From positions 1 through 5,441 of the forward strand of contig CAIWET010000451.1 of assembly GCA_903911805.1 (NCBI GenBank): a stretch of DNA of 5,441 nt. The letters run 5' to 3'. How positions within the stretch are numbered: the stretch's first letter is position 1; each line of letters opens with the position of its first letter. The notes below the pieces were generated by a model, which saw only the letters and a list, made by a program, of their open reading frames with translations, searched no databases and was not told where the DNA came from. The position numbers were made by a program, and so were the translations under genes. Shown piece after piece: positions 1 through 5,441 of the stretch. The stretch is from an uncultured Ignavibacteria bacterium (GTDB taxonomy: Bacteria > Bacteroidota > Ignavibacteria > Kapaibacteriales > UBA2268).

Positions 1-15
1 ATAAATGGTACAAAT

Positions 16-687
16 ATGAATACTGAAAAGAAAGAACCTTCAATAATAAGCGAATCTGTCCAGGATTATCTTAAAACAATCCATAAATTGCAGACAACCG
101 AGGCAGTTTCAACCACAGATATTTCTAAAGAATTAGATGTTTCGGGTGCATCAGTTACTGGAATGCTAAAAAGATTATCAACAATGGGTCTTGTTGAATA
201 TAATTCATATAAAGGCGTTAAATTATCATTAGCCGGTGAAAAAATTGCATTGGAAATTATAAGACATCACAGACTTTTAGAATTATATTTAAAAGAGATG
301 TTAGGATACCCATTAGAAAAAGTCCACGAGGAAGCTTGCAGATTAGAGCACGCAATATCTGATGAATTGGGTAATAAAATTGCTGAAATGCTTGGCGACC
401 CTCAATATGATCCACACGGTCATCCAATTCCAGCAAAAGATGGTTTTATGCCACTGGATTCGAATAAAACACTTTTGAGTGCTGGAATTAATCAAAATGT
501 AAAAATTGTAAAATTATCAGACCACGATCCAAAATTATTAGAATATCTTGAAAATATGAATTTGCTACCTGGAGTAACTGTTAGTGTATTACATATTGAG
601 CCATTTAGTGGACCAGTTAAAATAGTTGTTGATGGTGTTGAAAAAATAATTGGTTACGAAGTAGCAAATAATATATTTGTTGATTAA
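16..687 (+). CDS. DtxR/MntR-family metal-dependent transcriptional repressor
   Basis: This is a 223-residue cytoplasmic regulator, close to the usual DtxR length (about 226). The order is canonical: a winged helix at residues 15-75 (HTH around TTDISKEL and SGASVTGMLKRL, wing near 62-74), a metal-binding and dimerisation domain at about 76-145, and a C-terminal FeoA/SH3-like domain at about 160-222. By alignment to DtxR from memory, likely metal ligands are D17, H85, E89, H104, C108, E111 and H112; the run VHEEACRLEH (103-112) is near-identical to the DtxR signature. The family binds Fe(II) or Mn(II) and then represses uptake genes. Cys at 108 resembles DtxR/IdeR, whereas Asp at 17 resembles MntR, so the metal is uncertain. 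The reading frame stays open to the window edge, but ATG 16 already gives a full N-terminus. No Shine-Dalgarno is visible. Tandem in-frame stops TAA-TAG end it. It is probably co-transcribed with the permease 55 bases downstream. Confidence 0.95.
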   Translation: MNTEKKEPSIISESVQDYLKTIHKLQTTEAVSTTDISKELDVSGASVTGMLKRLSTMGLVEYNSYKGVKLSLAGEKIALEIIRHHRLLELYLKEMLGYPLEKVHEEACRLEHAISDELGNKIAEMLGDPQYDPHGHPIPAKDGFMPLDSNKTLLSAGINQNVKIVKLSDHDPKLLEYLENMNLLPGVTVSVLHIEPFSGPVKIVVDGVEKIIGYEVANNIFVD

Positions 688-717
688 TAGAAAATTAAAT
701 AATCTAAATAACAAATA

Positions 718-731
718 AAAGTTAAAACTTT
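718..731. promoter_or_regulatory. Short inverted repeat before the permease gene (possible operator)
   Basis: AAAGTT and AACTTT are perfect 6-base inverted arms separated by AA, immediately upstream of the ribosome binding site of the permease. The position would suit an operator or a weak translational hairpin. The arms are short and AT-rich, so chance is a serious alternative. It does not resemble the known DtxR or MntR box consensus. Confidence 0.2.
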
Positions 732-736
732 AGGAG
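732..736 (+). promoter_or_regulatory. Shine-Dalgarno sequence of the permease gene
   Basis: AGGAG lies six bases before the ATG at 743 and fixes that start. The ATG at 738 is in another frame and stops after seven codons. This is the only clear Shine-Dalgarno in the window; the genes at 16 and 2499 have none. Confidence 0.75.
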
Positions 737-742
737 AATGGT

Positions 743-2350
743 ATGCTTGAATATTCTGTAGTTATTATTACTCTTATTTTGATAGGAATTTCTTCAATTT
801 TTATATTGAAGCATAGAGCTGAAATTTTTAGAAAAAAACCAGTTGAAGCTTATCAAGAAGAAATGAAGACAAGTGGCTTAAAACGAGTTCTTGGAAGATG
901 GGGGCTCACTAGTATTGGCGTTGGTGCAATTATTGGTGCCGGAATTTTTGTTATGACAGGTATTGGTGCAAGAGAGCACGCAGGACCTGCATTAGCTCTT
1001 TCGTTCGTAGTAGCAGGCATTGGCTGTACTTTTGCAGCCTTATGTTATGCAGAATTTGCTTCATTTTTACCTGTTGAAGGTTCAGCTTATGCATATTCTT
1101 ATGCTACAATGGGTGAATTTTTTGCTTGGATTATTGGATGGGATTTAATTCTTGAATACGCTATGGCTTCTTCAGCTGTTAGTGTTGGATGGAGTGGATA
1201 TTTAGGTAAATTTTTAAATTTATTTAATATTAAATTACCTTTCTGGCTTATGAATGATGGATTCACTTCCTCGAGTTTACTGCGGGAGGCTAGTACAGAT
1301 CCCGCAAAAATGACCAATTTGACAAATCATTTTTCATCACTTGATTTGCCAACAATTTTTGGTCAACCATTTTCATTCAATTTACCTGCTTTTCTTATTG
1401 TTTGGGTTGTTACTTTAATTTTAGTAAAAGGAATTAAAGAAGCCGCAAATACAAATACTGTAATGGTTGGAATTAAATTATTAGTGGTAATATTTATTAT
1501 TATTGCTGGTGCATTCTATATTAATATTGAAAATTGGACTCCTTTTATTCCTCAAGCAGAAACAATTACAGGACCATTAGGAACACACGAAGCTTATGGT
1601 TTTGCAGGAATTATTTCTGGTGCAGCTTATATCTTTTTTGCTTACATTGGATTTGATACTGTTTCAACTCAAGCAGGTGAAGCAAAAAATCCTCAAAAAG
1701 ATGTTCCATTTGGAATTATAGTTTCATTGATTGTTTGTACAGTACTATACATATTAGTTTCTTTAGTACTAACAGGAATGGTTAATTATCGTACTATTGA
1801 TTTAACAGCTCCTATTGCTGATGCATTCAGACAAGTAGGTTTGACTTATGCAGTATTGATTATTTCGATTGCAGCAATAGCTGGATTAACCTCAGTACTA
1901 ATTGTAATGTTATTGGGACAATCAAGAGTATTTTATGCAATGAGTAGAGATGGATTATTACCAAAAAATCCTTTTGGATTATTACACCAAAAATTCAAAA
2001 CTCCATACAAAGCTTCACTATTAACAGGAGCAGTTGTTTCAGTAATTGCAGCTTTAACGCCAATTAATGTTATTGCTGAATTGGTAAATATTGGAACTTT
2101 ACTAGCATTTGTAATGGTTTGTGCCTCAGTATTACTTATGAGAATTAAGCAACCAGATCGACCAAGACCATTCAAAACACCAGCAATTTGGTTTGTAGCT
2201 CCAATGGGAATACTATTCAACTTAGGAATGATGCTTTATTTGGGACCTCATAACTGGGAAAGATTATTCTTATGGTTGGCAATTGGTACTGTAATATACT
2301 TCGTTTATAGCAGAAAGCATAGCCAATTAAAAGCAAATATGCAAAAATAA
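743..2350 (+). CDS. APC-superfamily amino acid permease, cationic amino acid transporter (CAT/YfnA) type
   Basis: This is a 535-residue inner-membrane transporter with about 12-13 hydrophobic helices. Residues 57-72 carry the APC helix-1 motif GAIIGAGIF, whose unwound Gly-rich turn binds the amino-acid backbone in this family. The helix-2 segment (around CYAEFASFLPVEGSAY), the helix-6 block YIGFDTVSTQAGEAKNPQKD (301-320) and SRVFYAMSRDGLLPK (394-408) are all typical of CAT-type permeases. The likely role is import of an amino acid by proton symport or exchange; the substrate cannot be read from sequence. It lacks the DPGN and MPH motifs of Nramp/MntH, so it is not a metal transporter. Two oddities: an extra hydrophobic helix at residues 6-22 ahead of the usual basic N-terminus, and a long loop at about 168-212 after helix 3. 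It follows the DtxR-type gene, probably in one transcript, and is closed by the terminator at 2374-2406. Confidence 0.93.
   Translation: MLEYSVVIITLILIGISSIFILKHRAEIFRKKPVEAYQEEMKTSGLKRVLGRWGLTSIGVGAIIGAGIFVMTGIGAREHAGPALALSFVVAGIGCTFAALCYAEFASFLPVEGSAYAYSYATMGEFFAWIIGWDLILEYAMASSAVSVGWSGYLGKFLNLFNIKLPFWLMNDGFTSSSLLREASTDPAKMTNLTNHFSSLDLPTIFGQPFSFNLPAFLIVWVVTLILVKGIKEAANTNTVMVGIKLLVVIFIIIAGAFYINIENWTPFIPQAETITGPLGTHEAYGFAGIISGAAYIFFAYIGFDTVSTQAGEAKNPQKDVPFGIIVSLIVCTVLYILVSLVLTGMVNYRTIDLTAPIADAFRQVGLTYAVLIISIAAIAGLTSVLIVMLLGQSRVFYAMSRDGLLPKNPFGLLHQKFKTPYKASLLTGAVVSVIAALTPINVIAELVNIGTLLAFVMVCASVLLMRIKQPDRPRPFKTPAIWFVAPMGILFNLGMMLYLGPHNWERLFLWLAIGTVIYFVYSRKHSQLKANMQK
1281..1306. repeat. GC-rich inverted repeat inside the permease gene
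   Basis: TGCGGGA (1281-1287) and TCCCGCA (1300-1306) are perfect 7-base inverted arms around a 12-base spacer. They stand out because the surrounding gene is strongly AT-rich. They lie within codons for the long loop after helix 3 (about residues 180-188). No T-run follows, so it is not an intrinsic terminator. The role, if any, is unknown. Confidence 0.4.
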
Positions 2351-2373
2351 TCTATAATTATTGTGAAAAAAAG

Positions 2374-2406
2374 AGCCATTAGTTAGTAAAACTAGTGGCT
2401 TTTTTT
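2374..2406 (+). terminator. Rho-independent terminator after the permease gene
   Basis: An 11-bp stem pairs 2374-2384 with 2390-2400, with one G-U pair and a five-base loop AGTAA. The last T of the stem continues into six more T (2401-2406). A run of seven A (2366-2372) lies before the stem, so the structure could also terminate from the other strand. It begins 24 bases after the permease stop and separates that unit from the lipoprotein gene. Confidence 0.9.
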
Positions 2407-2498
2407 GTTGATATTCCAGCATTTTATTATTAAATGGTACGATAATTGCTAAAATTTCTTTAAAATTAAAATTTAAGTAACTATGAGATATTTAAAGT
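2407..2498 (+). promoter_or_regulatory. Intergenic spacer expected to contain the lipoprotein gene promoter
   Basis: Because a strong terminator lies just upstream, the gene at 2499 should have its own promoter here. I do not see a convincing Bacteroidota TAnnTTTG element or a well-spaced sigma-70 pair. A TATTAT hexamer sits at 2425-2430, but the nearest TTG-type hexamer (2405-2410) is only 14 bases away. The stretch 2451-2478 is extremely AT-rich, and there is no Shine-Dalgarno before the ATG. Confidence 0.3.
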
Positions 2499-5429
2499 AT
2501 GAATAATATATCTAAGACCAAAAATAGACCAACTTACACATTCCTATTAATGATAATCTATCTAATTATGATGGTTTCTTGTACATCCAATTATAGCAGG
2601 TACAAAGGAGAAGCAATAATAAATGACAATCAGGTAACAACATATAATGAGCCAGTCTTTCAAAAAGATATCAATGCCGTTGGTTGGACTGTAAATATCG
2701 GAATATCTGCATCAGTTGGAATGGGAGCTTATTATTATTTGCCTGTAAGCCCAGCTAAAGATTTATTCTCTAAGATGGATGTAACTTTGAGTGACAATAG
2801 TATAAAAATAGGCCAAGGGCTGTCTCTTGGGATTATTACATACTTTATTAATAAAGCCATTATGAATGACCAAACCAAATCAATCGTTGATGAGAGCAAT
2901 GTTGATTTATGGCTTAAGGGCATAAATAAGGACCTTATAAATGTAGAATTTAAAAAATCTCAGTTTATTAGTGCAATTGATAAAGATGATGATAAGAAAT
3001 TTGTAATGATGAATATCAATGATGCCAAATTATTTAAAAAAATCTTTCCTAAAAGTGCTTTTACAGAAGAAAAAATATCAAAAGTTTACCCAAAACTTAA
3101 AAATTTTGAACTAAATGAATTAATTAGTATTTATCCAGATTTAAATATTTCTGATATAATTAGAAAAAAATTGATTTTGGAATCAGAATATTTGAAAGAT
3201 TTTATAGTTAATGCAAATAAAAATAAAGATGCATTAAATAATATTGCTCCTATAGAAATTGAAAATAAGTTAGATAAATTAATTAAAAGTTTTGAAGACA
3301 TTAGTTCATTAAAAACTCAGACTGATTTTAATTATCCAAAGGATTATCTTGAAAATAAAGCAATAAGTTACATTAAAATATTAACAGATATTGATAGATT
3401 TAATAAGACTTTCCCAAATCATAATAAACAAGAAAAAATCGAAGAAATTGGTTTTTCTTTTATAAATAAAACATCAGATGCAATTGAGTTCCTTAAATAT
3501 AATCCAAATATTAAAAATTATGATAAGTTTGAAAATTTAGCTTTTTCCAAAGTAAATAGTTTAATGGATTTAAAGCAGTTTAAAGAAAAAATTCAAAAAA
3601 ATAAGAGTTTTGATAACTCAAAAGAGTTAGTTTCCAAATTAATTAAAAATGCAGATGATTTAATATATTTAAACAAATTATATCCAAATGATAAAATAAT
3701 AAATGATGGAATTGATAAGATATTTGATGAGTTAGATATTAATGGTATTGCTAAAATTATTGAATCAATTCCTTTTACCGAAAGAAAAGATAAATTATAT
3801 AATAGGTTTATTAGTTTAATAAAGAATATTGACGATGCCGTTAACGCTCACGAAAAGTTCCCAGAAAAGACAAATGAAATCTCAGAAATTGCTTATAAAT
3901 ATTTATCAAATATTAATGATTATAGAAAATTTCTAACTCATTTTGATGTGTCAAAACATTATAAAGAAATTAAAAATAAATATACAAGTTTAATAAATAT
4001 AGAACCTGAAAATCTTGGAAATAAAATTAATAGTAAATTTGCTGAATACTGTCCAAATATTTCACCAGATGGAGAAACACTCTTCTTTGTTAGAAGGGAT
4101 AAAGAAAATCCAAAAGAGAATGAAGATATATATTTTTCTAATCTAGATGCTGTAGATATCTGGGGAACATCTAAAAATATTGGTCCTCCGTTAAATAATA
4201 CTGGCCATAATGCAGTAAATGGGGTTTCTCAGGACGGTAATACATTGCTTTTGCATAATCTTTATCAAACAGTTGGCACAGGACTTTCAATGTCGTATAA
4301 AACCAAAAATGGCTGGTCAAACCCTATTGATTTAAATATTCCTGATTTTTATAACGATAGTAAATATCATAATGCTTGTTACTCTGTAAATGAGCATACC
4401 ATCTTGGTTTCAGCCAAGAGAAAAGATGGATTAGGGGGAAATGATATTTATGTGGTTAATAAAGATAAAAATGGACTTTGGCAATCACCGGTAAACATTG
4501 GAAAAAATATTAATTCTTCAGAAGAAGAATCAAGTGTGTTTTTAGCAGCTGATAATGTAACAATTTATTTTTCTAGCAATGGTCACGGTGGATTTGGTGG
4601 ATATGATATATTTATGAGCAGAAGATTAGATAATACCTGGACAAAATGGAGTAACCCTGAGAATTTAGGTCCTAAAATAAATACAGCACTAGATGAGCAA
4701 TTCTATGTAATTCCAGCAAGTGGTGATTTTGTATATTTTTCATCTGATAACAATTCAATTGGTCAAAGCGATTTATTTAGAATTGGCTTACCGGAGGATA
4801 TGAGGCCATATCCTGTAGTATTAGTTACTGGAAGAATATTAAATAAAAAAACCGATGAGCCTATTGCCGGTAATGTAATTTATGAAGATATTAGTACAGG
4901 TGAAGAGCTTGGTAGCGTAAAATCTGATGAAGAAACAGGCGAATATAAATTAATTTTACCAAAAGGGACAAAATATGGAATCAGAGGTGAAGCAAATGGA
5001 TTTTATGCTGTAAATGAAAATCTCGATTTAACAGGATTAGAGAATTATAAACAAGTTACTGTTGATTTAAAGATGGTTCCAATTCTAAAAGGCGAGATTG
5101 CTAATATTAATAATATATTTTTTGATTTCGCTAAATATGATTTGAAAAGTGAATCATTTCTTGAATTAGATAGAATAATTAAAATGCTTAAAGATTATCC
5201 AGATGTAAATTTGCAAATATCAGGTCATACTGACATTGTAGGAACCGATCAAAGAAATCAAAAATTATCAGAAAATAGAGCAAAATCTGTTGTTGACTAT
5301 TTAACTTCAAAAGGTATTGATTCAAAAAGATTAAAATCTGTAGGCTATGGTGCAACTATGCCAGTTGTTCCAAATGATTCTGATTTCAATCGTGCAAAAA
5401 ATAGGAGGGTAGAATTAAAATTCATGTAA
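2499..5429 (+). CDS. Large OmpA-family lipoprotein with repeat solenoid, PD40 propeller and CRD (PorE-like domain order)
   Basis: This is a 976-residue envelope protein. Residues 1-28 form a lipoprotein signal: basic start, hydrophobic core, lipobox MVSC with Cys28 as the lipidation site (Met at -3 is less usual). Gly-rich hydrophobic stretches at 60-83 and 102-121 follow. Residues 172-500 hold about 11 tandem helical repeats of about 30 residues. Residues 501-765 make five PD40/WD40-like propeller blades, with units such as NISPDGETLFF and NVTIYFSSNGHGGFGGYDIF. Residues 771-861 are a carboxypeptidase-regulatory-like beta domain. Residues 866-976 are an OmpA C-terminal domain; D912 (in GHTD) and R927 (in LSENRA) match the OmpA residues that bind diaminopimelate, with the same 15-residue spacing. 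It is probably an outer-membrane lipoprotein that grips peptidoglycan. Propeller-CRD-OmpA order matches PorE of the type IX secretion system (usually about 670 residues), but such proteins form a large family and no other secretion gene is in view. The start at 2499 preserves the signal peptide. Confidence 0.93.
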   Translation: MNNISKTKNRPTYTFLLMIIYLIMMVSCTSNYSRYKGEAIINDNQVTTYNEPVFQKDINAVGWTVNIGISASVGMGAYYYLPVSPAKDLFSKMDVTLSDNSIKIGQGLSLGIITYFINKAIMNDQTKSIVDESNVDLWLKGINKDLINVEFKKSQFISAIDKDDDKKFVMMNINDAKLFKKIFPKSAFTEEKISKVYPKLKNFELNELISIYPDLNISDIIRKKLILESEYLKDFIVNANKNKDALNNIAPIEIENKLDKLIKSFEDISSLKTQTDFNYPKDYLENKAISYIKILTDIDRFNKTFPNHNKQEKIEEIGFSFINKTSDAIEFLKYNPNIKNYDKFENLAFSKVNSLMDLKQFKEKIQKNKSFDNSKELVSKLIKNADDLIYLNKLYPNDKIINDGIDKIFDELDINGIAKIIESIPFTERKDKLYNRFISLIKNIDDAVNAHEKFPEKTNEISEIAYKYLSNINDYRKFLTHFDVSKHYKEIKNKYTSLINIEPENLGNKINSKFAEYCPNISPDGETLFFVRRDKENPKENEDIYFSNLDAVDIWGTSKNIGPPLNNTGHNAVNGVSQDGNTLLLHNLYQTVGTGLSMSYKTKNGWSNPIDLNIPDFYNDSKYHNACYSVNEHTILVSAKRKDGLGGNDIYVVNKDKNGLWQSPVNIGKNINSSEEESSVFLAADNVTIYFSSNGHGGFGGYDIFMSRRLDNTWTKWSNPENLGPKINTALDEQFYVIPASGDFVYFSSDNNSIGQSDLFRIGLPEDMRPYPVVLVTGRILNKKTDEPIAGNVIYEDISTGEELGSVKSDEETGEYKLILPKGTKYGIRGEANGFYAVNENLDLTGLENYKQVTVDLKMVPILKGEIANINNIFFDFAKYDLKSESFLELDRIIKMLKDYPDVNLQISGHTDIVGTDQRNQKLSENRAKSVVDYLTSKGIDSKRLKSVGYGATMPVVPNDSDFNRAKNRRVELKFM
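3012..3998 (+). repeat. About 11 tandem degenerate 30-residue protein repeats within the OmpA-family lipoprotein
   Basis: Units start at residues 172, 202, 229, 264, 294, 324, 354, 384, 414, 443 and 471. Most are exactly 30 residues; outliers are 27, 28, 29 and 35. The shared pattern is N at position 1, D at 4, a small hydrophobic residue at 5, F or L at 8, F/Y-P-N at 12-14, then a helix ending in I-N or I-K. Examples are DRFNKTFPN (299-307), EFLKYNPN (330-337) and YLNKLYPN (390-397), which sit in the same register. The period is shorter than TPR (34), and the TPR Gly8/Ala20 pattern is not evident. I infer a two-helix alpha-solenoid. The repeats are diverged at DNA level, so they are old rather than freshly duplicated. 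Confidence 0.75.
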
Positions 5430-5441
5430 TTGAATATTTAC

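Noticed and set aside
1933..2220. 95-codon open frame on the minus strand
   Set aside because: It lies wholly within the well-supported permease gene, has no recognisable domain and is best explained as a shadow frame. The same applies to the minus-strand frames at 1099-1317 and 2735-2923.
743..2350. Permease read as a manganese transporter (MntH/Nramp) because it follows an MntR-like gene
   Set aside because: The DPGN and MPH metal-binding motifs of Nramp are absent, while APC/CAT signatures are clear throughout.
2431..2440. Ten-base sequence TAAATGGTAC shared with positions 2-11, upstream of two genes
   Set aside because: The match does not extend on either side, and its distance to the start differs greatly (4 versus 58 bases). 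A single 10-base match is plausible by chance.
2483..2506. Seven-codon upstream ORF overlapping the lipoprotein start at 2499
   Set aside because: It has no ribosome binding site, and such a short ORF is expected by chance in AT-rich DNA. Nothing in its codons suggests attenuation.
4011..4793. Propeller region read as a TolB protein
   Set aside because: PD40 blades are shared with TolB, but the lipobox, CRD and OmpA domain in the same chain point to the OmpA/PorE-like class. No Tol-Pal gene is nearby.

Overview
This window is AT-rich, roughly 30% GC by eye, and carries three plus-strand genes. The large third gene is a lipoprotein combining a PD40-type beta-propeller, a carboxypeptidase-regulatory-like domain and an OmpA C-terminal domain. 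That combination is typical of Bacteroidota and neighbouring FCB-group phyla (Ignavibacteria, Kapabacteria). I infer a Gram-negative member of that group but cannot name a genus. Two of the three starts lack a Shine-Dalgarno sequence, which fits this group.

Layout: positions 16-687 encode a full-length DtxR/MntR-family metal-dependent repressor. After a 55-base gap with no terminator, 743-2350 encode a cationic-amino-acid-transporter-type APC permease, preceded by a clear ribosome binding site. The two are probably co-transcribed. A strong intrinsic terminator (hairpin 2374-2400 plus T-run) closes this unit. A spacer of about 90 bases follows, which must hold the promoter of the third gene. 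The third gene, 2499-5429, encodes a 976-residue outer-membrane lipoprotein with five recognisable parts: a lipobox, two Gly-rich hydrophobic stretches, about 11 tandem repeats of about 30 residues, a five-blade propeller, and CRD plus OmpA domains. The window ends 12 bases after its stop.

Functionally, the first two genes look like a metal sensor next to an amino-acid importer, and the link between them is not obvious from sequence. The third gene is separately transcribed. Its back half matches the domain order of PorE, the peptidoglycan-binding lipoprotein of the type IX secretion system. Its front half replaces the usual short TPR region with a long, poorly characterised repeat solenoid. 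That solenoid is the least ordinary feature of the window. I saw no mobile element, CRISPR array, tRNA or rRNA.
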